DNA of 64,000 nt from the NCBI RefSeq assembly GCF_001039355.2, contig NW_019775857.1, positions 137,187 to 201,186 on the forward strand. The letters are read 5' to 3'. This stretch comes from Lingula anatina. Its lineage: Eukaryota > Brachiopoda > Lingulata > Lingulida > Lingulidae. The first letter of the stretch is position 1; every line of letters starts with the position of its first letter. Below the pieces are notes generated by a model. That model saw nothing but the letters and a program-made list of their open reading frames with translations, was not told the DNA's origin and did no database searches. Below, in pieces: positions 1 through 12,988 of this stretch. The translations under genes were made by a program, and so were the position numbers.

Positions 1-1232
1 CTGGTTGGATTGGTCCATGATGCCATACGCTTGAACCGGATTGGTTAAGGACGGGATGAATAAGTTCACACTGCTACATTTTACCAGATACGATATTTTA
101 ATCTCTGGATTCTGTTAACACGGGACTGTTGGCCAACTTTACGTACCCTGTGCAGCTAAGCGACTGTTCAGAACGAATTTTGGCGACCTAGCTAATGCAC
201 ACTAACCCCACGGGGACTCTTGCTGAATGCAGACTAACATGCCTTCTCCAGTCCTTGAGTAGAATATATTCTGCAAATATTTCTACAAGATTTTATTGGC
301 AAGGAAATTACGTTTCTTTTCTAGTAGAGAGTAGCTTCGGGCAGCTAGTCCTACAACACAGCCAAACCAATACAATATACCGCAGAAATCAACTTTATGG
401 TCTCAATTATGATCTTTGGCTGAATCAGAATACAGTAGTAATTTGATTGGGCTTTTTCCGTTTGGAGCCGCGGTATCAATAATCTGATTGTAAATGTCTG
501 AAATCATATCAGATGTTATACGATAGAACTTCCCCAACTGCGACATTTTCCCAGTTATCTTCAATTGCGGCCATTACTTGCAGGAATTGGCTTATCAAAC
601 GATGAAATCAAATAACATGTCGGACGAGTATTCACGTATATCCAAAGTAATAAGATGCTCCCACATCGAAAAAATTGCAGCCGGCGAACACAATGATCTA
701 TAAGCTGAGCCACTCCGTATCCGATTCGTGTCGTTTGTGGCACCGTCTCATCTAGTGCATTTACCTGAGTTCCTGACTACGAGGTTCGCTAATTTCAATA
801 TTTTAAATTTTAATTTGAGTAAATTACTTAACGAGAGTAACTTGTTAATATATACCACCCTCTAGCGACATAGCTCCGCTTGCAGCAGAGAGTGTACGCC
901 TGCCTTAAAGTGGGTTATCATAAGCAAGGAAAAAGATTTGTCGCGACCAAATCTGACTACCTTCGTAACCCTCATCTTATTAAGTCGTGGTTTAATTCTA
1001 TATTTATCACTACAGCGTTGTGTTTTTTCTTTAATCAGAAAACTGTTTCAGAATGTCAATATATCAAGCTATCAATTCAGGCCATAGATTAGATCGAAAG
1101 GTAATTGAGCAAAACAATTGATTGAACCTGAACCTGATTTTCCATCTGATAACATCCGCCGGTGCTGACTCCATTAACTTGCGTTGAACCAGAATAACTT
1201 AAAAGATACCTCGTTAACAGAGGAGGTTTTTA

Positions 1233-1371
1233 GACCGATGCGAACGGAATGGTAGTCCTACGCGTATTAACATGTATGTCAGGAAAATAAGTCCCATAAG
1301 GACTACTAAGGGGGGGGGGAGTATTCCGTAGGACTTCGGTTCCAGGCGGACCTGCATTCCGTTCACACCGG
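1233..1371. repeat. Imperfect foldback (MITE-like) element
   Basis: The left arm reads GACCGATGCGAACGGAATGG. The right arm, reverse-complemented, reads CACCGGTGTGAACGGAATGC, and the similarity continues for several bases inward. The inner sequence again pairs (CCTACG with CGTAGG) around a G homopolymer. This fits a short non-autonomous DNA transposon or foldback. No clear target-site duplication was found, so the class is unassigned. Confidence 0.5.
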
Positions 1372-1694
1372 TGTCATGAATCTGTTGGTCTGTGTCACAG
1401 GGAGTACGTCTTCCATTAGATTTAAACAGGTTAGGGTTTGCGTGGCGTCACTGGGTCAAAATCTATGCCACTTTGGGAAACGGCATTAAGACCGATGCGG
1501 TAGATATAAGCTACTAAATCTAGTAAAAAATTATACATTCTCGACATCTTTTACTAACTGCATACCCATTCATAGTTTTGCTGAGGCGGGGAAGGGTGGG
1601 CAAGGAAAAAACTGCAAATCTGAAATGCTTGATAAATACAATTTTTACGGTGATATGTTAGCACAGGCATTATAGTAATCGTCCCCAACTTGTG

Positions 1695-1729
<35 letters not shown>

Positions 1730-2652
1730 ACAAGTGTGTACCCATGAAAAGACTTACGGGGCGTGACCCTCTGTGCTCCTCCTTGGATTCACCCCCAAAG
1801 GGTAATATCTGCAGTATGAAATAATCTACCAGGAGATGTTCACTACTGAATTCGCATTTATATAGCTTGCTATCTGTAGGGCGTGTAGTGATAGAGTAAA
1901 AGATGTTGGATACGGAACCATCAATGCTTGCAGTATCATCTGGTATATCAGCAAACACGGGGCGGGTTTCTGTATAAACAAACACGGTATCATCCCGTGT
2001 CGTACATTTTTCTTCAGAGGGAGATCGGGGAATCTTTAACAGATAAAAGGCCTCTGTAACATATGGAACACAGCTATTTAGATGTGAAAAATAAGGGAAA
2101 AGATTCTTGATTAATATCCTTTCCTCCGCCTTAATGTAATTCAGCTGTAACTTTGTTAATGAAACGCTCATGCATTTATGAAGACATGGACCAGATTCCG
2201 ATCTTAGGTAAAAACACAGGTCTTCTTTAAGTAGACAGTCGTAATAAAGTATCTAAACGATTTTTTCTGTCACGGATATTGTGCAGTATTTAGAACAGGT
2301 GTAAGGCCCCACCCCAGAAACGCTCTCCAGAACCAGACAAACTCAGAGAAGAAAAATACCAAAACGATTGATTTATAGCACTGTCAGGTTCTACGGATTT
2401 TAGAATCATAGGTTGAGAGAAGAGATGAACCCAACCTGCAAAGTATGTGCCACGACGAACCGCGAAGAGCTACAAGGAGTTATTTAATGTAAGATTGATT
2501 CCTCTCCACTTTTACCTACATGAGCGGAGGAAATTGCAAAACGGTGTACACACAAATCATTCGAAACCAGACATAAAAATGTAATCACAGGCATCTGAGG
2601 AGAAAGCCCCCCCCCCCCAACTCTAAGACTAGGTCGAGCCGTCTGGATGGGT

Positions 2653-2786
2653 CTAAACTGCTATCAACTTAACCGGCTTAAATGTCTGTCACGCCTACCG
2701 AATCAGCTAGGGTAAAGATAATTACCCCCTAACAGCTTTACTAGGCGTGACAGACATTTAAGCCGGTTAAGTTGATAGCAATTTAG
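2653..2786. repeat. Short foldback element with near-perfect 45-bp inverted arms
   Basis: The left arm (2653-2697) and right arm (2742-2786) are reverse complements over about 45 bp with one or two mismatches near the outer end. The arms contain TCAACTTAACCGGCTTAAAT and then GTCTGTCACGCCT. The loop is about 44 bp. This is the structure of a young MITE or foldback transposon, and a transcript would form a long hairpin. No coding capacity. Confidence 0.8.
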
Positions 2787-5700
2787 TGAGACAACCCAGG
2801 GAGATAGATCGATCCAAATATCCGTGGGAATGGTCCCTAAAGCATGAGCCAGGAGTGAGTGAGGCATAGCTTAACTGGCACAACATTGGATTTCACCCCA
2901 AGCGTCTTGTCAAAGACATTCTCTCCTTGACAAATAATAATACAGCCGTAAAAAAACGTAAAAATAAACTTATCATCAGCCAGACCATAAAAGACAGGGA
3001 AGATGATAATAAAAAAAACACTTAAATATTCACTCCACTTTTATTTGTGCAAGCGACAGGAGTTATAATTCCTTGCTAACAAACATAAATCCTATCTTAT
3101 CCAGTACGTGCACGTTAAGGGTGAAAAGGGACTTTATTTATGACAATTAAGAACAATAATTTAGGAGGATTTTTTAACCCTGCTTTTAAGTTACGTTCAC
3201 ACATATTGGAAAACGGCCACAATCGCGTCAGCAGAGAGACAGATAATAACAGAAGTTGTAGCATCATGTTCTATATGCAACTGTTTGATGATGTGTTTGT
3301 GTGTGCGCGTACGCGTGTTTGTCTGATCCGTTTTATACCCATGTCAATAACGGGATCCAGAGGCACGTGAAGTGAAAGATAAAATATTTCACGGCTGTGA
3401 AGGGTGCACTGGTAACGCGTCATGTGACGGATGTGACCTCAGGTACAGCGCCTCGGAGACGTTGTGATCATCCACACGGTTATCATATCACACTGATATA
3501 TATATATATATTTCTTTCATGAATGAGAAAGACGTCTGAGAAGGCTACTCTAACGGGTGATTCATTGCGGGAATTACACCCCTCTATGCTGTAAACATAC
3601 AAAAAACACAGTACATGTATTTATGACTTGTGTACCGTGCTCTAGTACCTAACTGGCAGTAAACCTCAGGCCCAGTGCCTCATCATATTTCATGATCAGT
3701 GGGTACCCCATTAAATCTTCCAACTAGGAAAATCCTTTTTTTATGTTTGAGATTGGCTCGGAATTGTAAAATAGTATACTGGGCATAAAAAGGAAAAACG
3801 GCAACATGTAATAAAATGAGTTACGGTAGTGGTGATGATTCTAAATTGGTCAGATTGAGCTGTCATTAAAGGTGCTTCCACCGTTGAAAAATGTTTACAA
3901 ACGGATACACACACACTCACACACACACACACACACACACAAACAGGGAGCGGTTTCAGAGAGAGAGAGAGAGGGGGGGGGGAGAGAGAGGGGCCCAGTA
4001 TGAGTGAGTAACAGAGGTGACATTCCCGCGCAGTGTATAAATCTCGTTGTTTGTCAAATAACTAAACACCACTATCGCACAAACGCTAATTTGTCCTTCC
4101 TTCAAAGACTGTATTATGACCTCACGCGCAAACACCTCCATTAACGTGAACATTAACGGTTTAAAGATAACACAAACTTTTGTGCCAAACAGGACGGGGG
4201 AAGATAGGTGATAGGCAATAGCCGGGTAAAAAGGAATCGAATAAGGAGGAGCCAATAAAACAAACTGTCGCATGAACAGATGTCGATGCTTTAGTATCTC
4301 TCTCTCTCTGTCTCTCCTCGTTGGTCTCTATAAAGATGTGCCCCAACCCAGTGCTAATATAAAAAAATAAACATTAAAAAATCACTGACCTTGATCATAA
4401 TATCCCTCCTAAGGTGCGTGTCACAACTTACGCTAAAAGATTACACACTTGCCAGAGAGAAACACACACAATAACGGGTCAACGTTCATCGCCCTATCTC
4501 CCTGTGCTGCGTTCGCACGACAGGGCTATCACCAACCACGAGCGACATAAACCCCACTCATAGAGACACGATATAGCGTGACGAATGCACGATGGATTCC
4601 AGCGTATCCAGGGGTTCTCTTGCAATTATGGAATGTTCCCAAATATTGCCAATATTCACTAATTTTAACCCTCCAGTGGCCACTCTTCAATTAAGTATAT
4701 AAAGTACTAAGAACTTTCTTTCTCCCCCATGCACATCTACACTTCGATACTTAACAAGACACCCTCCACATGCAATTAAAAAATATATATAAACAGAATT
4801 TTGAAAACCAAACCTCAACTAGTCGCTTCCAGCCAGTCCGTCAATGGCCACGTACGTCCCGATCTTCAAATGCAACCCGAGTCTTACAGCTTATCCCAAC
4901 GGCCTGTAGTTTTCACGAAATCCACACCGTTATCACTAAGTTAACACACTAATGATAAAATAATATGTCCGTCAAGAGGGGGAGCCAGAGATAAATAATC
5001 CACCCCCTGGCTGCTGGATGTTTAATTACTCTTTTATCAATTACACTAAAACAGGAACGGAAATGTGAGACGCTATTAGTATTATTTGGACGCAAACTAG
5101 CTTTTAATTTTTTAGCCAAAGAAAAATAAAAAGAAGCATTGGCAGGCACATAATATATTGTTAACTGCTAAGAGTTTGATTACTGAAATAATGGAGAAGT
5201 GGAAGTAATAGGCATTAGAAAGTATTTGCCTTCGGCTCCATGGTTGATAGTTCTGTCCTACGACGTATTGAAAATTAAAGCCGCTGACGCAAAAGCTATT
5301 GCGGTCTCTAAGTGGTTAATTACATTAATAGAAAATAGGAACGAAAAGACTGAATTAAGACCCTGTCGCTGCATGGGAACCACACTGTCACGCTATCAGA
5401 AAAATGTTAAAAACGAATTAGATAGCAATTACTACTATTTGCTATGGGCCACGCGTTTGATTATTTAGCTCTCAGAAATATAGGGAAATAACAATGGGAC
5501 ACTTTTAACATTGATTAAACAGAAACGCTTTAGTGAAACAAAAGACGCTTCTTGTTTTAGGTTAGCATGAACCCTAGAGTGAACAATTGAATTGTCTGTG
5601 AAATAGTTTCCAGACACGACACCCACCATTTTGCAATATCATTTTACTTTTATCTCTTTATCCAAACGTGTATTTACAATCTGCATAAGTCAACTTGTAA

Positions 5701-6778
5701 TGAATGAATGAAATGGCATTCAAGAGCCGTTTTTCCTACTTTTTCCCGTGTTAAAACTAAAGTGATACAGCTACATGTAGTAAAGTGAATTTGGCAGAAA
5801 ATAAGTTCACGAGCAACCTGGGCATTGAAAAAAACGTGCACCTAAAGGATTTTTGGCATGCACAACGTCCAAATTTACTACGCACTGTTTCAAAAAGAAT
5901 AGCAACCCAATTTGCCGTTTTAAATAAAGCATCACAGATGAAAAAACACAGTATGACTGACCTCTGCTATTTGCGTTGCACCTGAGGAAAACCGATGTAA
6001 TGGCAAAGTTATAAGATCAAGGAAACTATTATAGCAACTATCAGCCAGTGAAGCAGAACTGTTCATTTAAGGCCAACGGCTGAAACACCACACACGGTAT
6101 TATAATATACATGTAAATGTAGTAGTTCCAGTTGTATTATGTCTGTGTTATTGATAAATAACTATTTTTGTCTGGTAGATCAGGAATGACAGAATGAATG
6201 CCACTTTTCATTCAAGTACGTAATGATAAATTAAAGCACACAGAAATATAAAGTTGATTTAATCTTATTCATAGTCATCAGCGTGCATTATATAAAAATT
6301 TCCACGGAATGACGTTTCAAACTGCTATTACTTATGCGTTAAGATTATAGTGTTCTCTTTCAACACATTGTATAAAGGCAAGTAGTCCAGGTTCGAATTA
6401 TCAAACAAGGACTGTACATTATTGTGATCGTCACCATGCATTTTTTAAATTATTATTTTCAGTAATTAAGAAGTAGTAGTGGTAGTAGTAGTAGCAGCCC
6501 CCCCCCCCCTTTCAATTGTGGGCTACAGCCATCAGCCATCAGACTAGATCCACTGGACAAAGTAAAGAAAGCCGCCTCTGTACGATAGTTTATATTTATA
6601 AATGCACGAAAATGAATTGTTTGTTCTTGTCACAAATGTAAATGTAAACAGGCAACCGTGGTACACATAAAAGGTAGTCAAATATCATTTCAAGACTAGA
6701 TAAGCTGTTGATTTTGCATCTAAAGATAGTGCATTACCTTAATCCTTCAATGGAGCGCAACCACTAACGAGATTACTT

Positions 6779-6827
<49 letters not shown>

Positions 6828-6828
6828 G
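6779..6828. repeat. (AAT)n microsatellite
   Basis: About sixteen uninterrupted AAT units. Such tails can mark the 3' end of a LINE, but no LINE coding sequence is recognisable next to it. Confidence 0.95.
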
Positions 6829-9364
6829 GAAAATGGGTCATGGTCAAGTAATGAAAAAGGTATAAGATATTTTCAAGAAATATACGTAAATGTATATCCC
6901 CTGACAACGTCCAACCCCCCCTTTGATATGACAACCGCGATCTTCGCTTTAAGCTAAAACTTGGAAGCAGACTATGTATGTCAGATTGCTATCCCAATAA
7001 ATTATTGAAATATACAATCAATAGAAATCACAATAGAAAAAATTGCTTGTTTAATTAACCTTTTCGATTTAGGATGCGTTACTAAAAGGGTTCACCTGCA
7101 ATCGATAAAGTGGATGAAATACTAACACGTAAAAAACGAGTAAAAATTCCCTCACAAATCAAAAAACAAATACACCGTAATCGGTTTGAAAACGAAAACA
7201 GCAACTCTAAGTCATCACTCAAAATCAACAGAATTCTTATGATGAGTATTATTAAGTCATAGGGAATCCGGAATCCTGAAGTCAAATCACGCTTTGGGAA
7301 TTTATCCCTACTGGTCTATTATTTCAAGTGTTTGCCTTGGTTTCGGGGTACGCTTGTTCGTTTACCCAGGGAGAGGGCTTAGTGTCTGTATGATGGGTAA
7401 TAAGTGTTTACGCAAAGTATAATACCCATGCATTTAATTTGCCTTCTCCACTACTGTGTGGTAATGGTGCAGGTGTATTATTCTCTTTCGGGCGATTTTT
7501 AAATTTGGAAGGCCATGTTTCTATTTTTAGTTTAAATCTGAGATTTTTCATGTAGCTGTAGACCGTCAAATGCTTCCTAGACCTCCATCCAACACCCCTT
7601 CCCCGCTCTTCTGGATAAATACCTAAATCTTTAGGTGAACGTCATTTCTACCAAAGTAAAGTATTTTTTTCGTTGGTGACCTTGAAGAGAGAGTGCAGGT
7701 ACGTGAATCCTAACGAAACGCACGAATGGGATTCCTTCGGCGTAAGTTGCATTCATTGCCTCTCAAATGAAGGCCACAGAAAATGAAAGATTTTAAAACC
7801 AGGCACACACTTATCTAGACGGGATTTTCAAAAGTTCCATCAGGATATTTTTTGGGAGAATTCAGTGTTCAATGAAAAAAAAACAAAAAAAAGAACATTC
7901 ACAAATTATTCTTTAAAAAAGTTAAACCACAGCATAAACATTCGGCATAAACACAACGAGATCATTTAAACCAAGTAAAGCGTTGATGATACATGGAAGA
8001 AGCCCACCAGTACATTACCTTTAGAAAACATGCGTCTGGTTAAAAAACGATCAGCGACTATCCGAAGATAAATTGGCCCATTACAACATGGCAACTGCAT
8101 CATTCATAAACCATGTATAACAGATCAGAGATCGAGCCATGGTAAAACATCATAGCATTAACTTTCTCGTAATCCGGAACACTTGAACAGGTCGAGAGAG
8201 ATCAGAATAAGCCCGGAAGTTGGCGCCAAACAACCTTGAGATACCATTCCAAAACAAAACAAAATAGTGTGTTCCAATCTATTCCGTCACCGATGCTTAC
8301 ATGTACATGTACGTACATGTATATCAGAAAATACTTTGCTATTACCCTCACAAGTACTGCTGAATGCCCCTGTGAAGGCATCATAATATCAAGAACATAT
8401 ACGTCACACGCACCCCCCCCCCCTCATCCTCTGCACTTGGCGGAGAGAGAGAAAGAGTGAGAAAGGGGGTATATAACTTTTTGCCCTCCTCTCTCTCGCC
8501 ACCTTCTTCGTCTCCTCCCTATTATGTATCACAATAAACATAGAAAAATGAGGACCGTGAGGACAAACACAAAAGCCACATAAAATGTCTAGATATTGTG
8601 GTATATATGCTGACAAGCCTGCTTCATTCCAGTATATATAATATGATTAATGAGCAGAGAATTTTTTCGAGAAGAGAACGCATCATCACCTTCCTCATAG
8701 ACACGTAATAAATCTGTGAGGTTTAAAAACTGTCTGTCAAATATCCAACATCTATGGTCATTTGAAATACATTATAAGAGATTAGTTTGTGAAACTAAAA
8801 AGATCACAAACAAACCAAACGCTTAATCAATTAAACACGCTCCATGAATATTATCTTTAGAATTTTGTTAGATCACCTTTTTGAGACATTATGTTATTTT
8901 CTTTATTTCTGTTTCATCTAATATACAACTTATACACGGTAGTTAAAATGGTATAAACTTGCTGTGTTTAAAAAACAACTCGCTTTCAGGTAATTATGTC
9001 CCAGGAAGCGTAATCACACGGTTTAATAATACATAGCACCATTCATTGTGATCAACTCGTGAAAGAACTGAGGTCCTGACCAGAGCGATTTTAACAAAAA
9101 CTGCCCAAAGTGGACGCTTGTAACTTGCACGACGCTACTTGGCTACCCCAACGTCAATCGGTCTGTCCTGTACGTTAGGTCATTGATCAAGACAATAAAC
9201 AGTTAGGCCCCTTAATTATGAAATTATAAACAAACTTATATACATAGCGAAGAGAAGCCTGTACTTCTTGCCAAGCTGCACATCTAAAGCGCTAGAATTG
9301 TCCGTGCGTTTTTACCTGAACCATTCTTGCTAAAACCACGTTGAACATGCTCTGGCATAAACAG

Positions 9365-9404
9365 TTTTTTTTTTTTTTTTTTTTTTTTTTTGGGGGGGGG
9401 GGGG
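9365..9404. repeat. Poly-T / poly-G homopolymer junction
   Basis: About 27 T followed by about 13 G. It is low-complexity and of uncertain length in a draft assembly. Confidence 0.9.
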
Positions 9405-10128
9405 ACAAATTAAGGTCACTGCATGATTAAGAGAAAGGTCATGTGGCATGCTATAACATTTTGGCAGAACCATTTCCGTTTCTAAACATTTATAAACATT
9501 GACGGCGCATTACACTCTAACGATGTACGTACTTAAGAAAGGATTTTGAACCGAAAGGTGTCACTCTATACAGGTTTATAAGGCTCTTAGTGAATGCGCA
9601 AGGATTTCCTTTAAATTCATAGATGGTTTAAATATTCCTATATCAATAATAAAACTGTGCAATGGGCATATGATGGAGTCATCTACACAGAAGAGGCAAT
9701 GCATAATGAAGACCATCTTTATCGACATGGTTTAGTTAAGTTAGAACGCCCTGTGTGTACATGTTCCTGTACGTCACGGTGTCTTAGCAGACTAAACCAA
9801 CTATGACGTGGTAAACTTGGTTATAATTAGGTCTACATATAAGCCTTTTTCCTATTACATCTTTTTTCGTTTATCTATATATGTATTCATTCATTTATGT
9901 AACTGTCCATTTCTTCAATTATTCTTTTATTATTTCTTACTGTTATTACATGTATTATCACAATAATTTCATTCATTTATTTTTCCTTTTATCTTAGTGA
10001 CTCCATTTATTCTATCAAGACAGTGCTAGGAGAATGTGCTACTTGTTTTCCCTGTCAACGGCAATGCCAGCTCAACAACAGGTTTTTCATGCGGGTACCT
10101 ATTAAGCCAAAACATCCTGGTAGTCAAA

Positions 10129-10263
10129 TGCCGCATTCAGAACAGGGGACTAACTAGTCCGAGAGTCAAATATGGCCGACCCACCTGAATACTTTCCCAC
10201 GGGGAATCTATTCAATTTGTCCATTAGCGGACTAGTTATAGTTCAATGTTCTGAATGCTGCCA
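10129..10263. repeat. MITE, 'GACTAACTAG' family, copy 1
   Basis: The left end reads GCATTCAGAACAGGGGACTA and continues CTAGTCCGAG. The right end carries the partial inverse (GGACTAGTTATAG ... TTCTGAATGC). The same element is complete at 37604-37778 and truncated at 27000-27112. It is non-coding, with inverted termini, consistent with a small non-autonomous DNA transposon. Confidence 0.7.
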
Positions 10264-12842
10264 AACACGACTGCTTTTAAAATACACTATAATGACCAAT
10301 AGACTTAAGTTATGGTACCAAATGAAATGAGTTATTCAAAAATAAAGAAGTCACGCACAATCCCATCGCTTTCTGTCTTATACTGTATGTTTCTGGTCCG
10401 ATGGAAACATTTTTGGCGCAAAAAGTTGGGTTTTTTTTCAGTGACTCTTAAAGTTGGTGAAGTATCAGCTTATTTATCTTTAAGCATGCGCAGTAGGAAT
10501 TTAGCAAGTTAATGGCGACCGCGATTGCTTTGAAAAATGTGATTGTCGATTTTGTGCATATTTCGCGTATGTATGTTTGAGTCGTCGCACCTAAACCGAT
10601 GAACTCCACAGCTTAGAGATACTACTGAGCATGCGTCAAGGTATCAGAATCTCCTCCGAGCACAGCCGAGAATTAATTACAGCTTTGTATAAGTAACTGG
10701 CTTGCGCTGCCAGTAATCACGCTGCGGGATATTCAGGGCACAGACCGTGATCACAAAACATACCGCGAATAGAAAAAAGAATTTAGAAAATAGACTTTCC
10801 ATGTGAATGAAGCCTTATCTTAACTGGAGGCAATGGCGTCATTTGAGCTCCAAGAAAACCTAAAAGGCATTCTTTCATTATCTGGTTGACTTTGTTAACT
10901 GCATATCCGTGCATAAAAGTGCTCTTAGTCTTGATACTGATACTGCCTTTACTTTTAAAATGATATGGCATTTAGAAACTGCATGTTTATTTTATTTATA
11001 TATTTTTTATAATAATACGAAATCGAGATAATCGACGCCTGGCACTTTTACCAGAATAACAAAAGTATCACTTGACTTTGAACAAACAACGTAAAATAAC
11101 ATAACATCAAGAATTCAAAGTTAAAGGTTTTCCGACAGACCGTCAGAATGGCCTGAACGGAACATATTCTTCAGAAAACATATTCTTCAGAAAACATGCC
11201 CAACTAACGATATCTTTATCCAAATACACAAATTAAAAGCTCATTTTGTAAATTTTGGACTTTGAAAAACGTCCTTTTTGCTCGGCCTTGGAGTTAATGA
11301 GAACAGTCTTTTTCATGGGTTGGGTGTGTGTGAGAGAACGACAGCCTGACGCTCTGTTAAAAGTATCAAGTACTGAGCTCGCGTGTCTTTACACAAAGAT
11401 TACAGAAATCCGCGTGAGGCGCTATCACTCTGTTGGTGGCATCTCACATAACATGTAATCGCCATTAAGTATTTGATTCAGTTCTCATATTATCGATTAT
11501 AATTAAATGACACCATGCTCCGCCTCATACTCCAGAAGCCGATTCCTTTCATAGTTAATTGTTTTCTATCTGCAAACAGCATTCTCGTTTAAAGTTACAT
11601 AATCAACCAATCAAGACTTAGATATAGTTAAATATAAGTACAAGGTCATCACATAAGATATGTATATATGATTACCTAAAGCGATATTCGTTAGGTAGAT
11701 AAATTTATATTTAGCAATAAGATAAGATTATCGGTGAGCATATACACACACTCGAATTTCTACCTATGAAGATACATGAGATACTCATTCTGAATATCAC
11801 GCAGTTATTTATCAATACTCGAGATGTCAGCTGTCAGTTAATCGGTTACTAGGAGTTATAAATTCAGCATTAAAGTTATGACCGGAGACACTCCCAAAGT
11901 GTGCGTAATATCACAGCAACGGAAAGGTTAAATAAATTCATCTCACGGCCGCGGTGCGCCACTCTTTTCAGGTTTAGTGAAAGTACTTTTGTCCGCGTCA
12001 CGTTCGAGATACTGGACTCATTTTTGAAAAAATTAAAGAGTTTCACTGCGGATAAATTGGATAAAGTGAACAGAGGGGAAAAAGCTCATTCTGTATACTC
12101 ACCCTTTTTTTGAAACAGGCCTGTGCTTAAGTGTTCTTTCCGTCCACGTTGAAATACATTTAAATCCGTATGCCGTATGATTTCCAATGTATAAATCCCT
12201 AAGCTTAAACGAAGAACTCTTGGTTTTGTTTGGTATCCCCCCTCTCTCTTTTTATTATTATTATTTTTTTTTAATTCTTTTTTCTCAAACATATAACCTA
12301 AGAAACATTCTTTTGCATAGCGAATGCATTCTACAGTGTATGTGCTACTCTGTGGTATGCATTGCCGTTATAGCAAAGCTTTCAGAATATTTCAATGTTT
12401 TTTGTTTTTGCACTGGCCGCTTTCTAATTGTAATCAACATCCATACAGTCCCTCTCACTCATTGGAACTTCGTGCTATTAGTTAAAGGTTACGAACCACA
12501 AATACTGATAGTGGTACAGTTAATATTTAACAACTGGAACTCTGTTAAAGAGGTTATTTACAGGTGTCCCATTTATTCACTGGACATCTTGAACGATATG
12601 ATGTGACTATCTCTGGTGTCATGGTGATTATAAATGATATAAGCCGTGCGACAGGCCATATTTATTTATACAACTTGTTATCATATGGTTATGTCTCTGA
12701 AGGTCATTTTGATTTCATCTTCGTCTCATTTATAAATGCAAAGAGTGTGTGAACATTTAGATTTAGGTGCTATCTATACAACAACCTGGGTGTGATTTAG
12801 AGACACAATTACCTTTCACCCGTTCTGTCTCTTTACTATACA

Positions 12843-12988
12843 CAGGTGTCTTCCTGAAGACGGTCAGATATTCAAGGTTACATTGACGGGTCTCTATTTA
12901 TTTCTGTTGGAAGACGGTGAAAATTGTAGGATGGATCAACAAAAATAATTTGGAAGACTGTCAGAAAATAGCTCTGGATCAGCCCCTG
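12843..12988. repeat. MITE, 'CAGGGGCGGAT' family, 5'-shortened copy
   Basis: It matches the element at 38599-38766 over most of its length (for example GGAAGACTGTCAGAAAATA near the right end). The outer left terminus is missing and the right terminus is degenerate (GGATCAGCCCCTG). It is an older or internally deleted copy of the same non-coding family. Confidence 0.7.

Larger units (their letters stand above)
1..6700. other. Gene-poor AT-rich region, no supported gene
   Basis: I see no recognisable protein, splice-consistent exon set or RNA gene here. The stretch holds two foldback elements (listed separately), a TG run at about 1697-1728, a CA run at about 3905-3941 with GA-rich sequence next to it, and short C or G homopolymers. 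The longest open frame, 205 codons on the minus strand at 1554-2171, runs through the TG microsatellite and has no recognisable domain. Confidence 0.6.
6700..12840. other. Gene-poor region with microsatellites and one MITE
   Basis: No gene is supported. Contents are an AAT trinucleotide run (about 6779-6828), a T-run joined to a G-run (about 9365-9404), short poly-C tracts, a small direct duplication near 11158-11196, and one copy of a 'GACTAACTAG' MITE family (10129-10263, listed separately). Open frames here are short and lack conserved features. Confidence 0.6.

Noticed and set aside
1554-2171. 205-codon open frame on the minus strand with an ATG start
   Set aside because: It passes through a TG microsatellite (His-Thr repeats), shows no domain or conserved motif, and has no neighbouring exons. 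A chance frame of this length is plausible in 64 kb.
12187-12606. 139-codon hydrophobic open frame
   Set aside because: It has low-complexity Tyr/Phe content from a T-rich tract and no splice or homology support.
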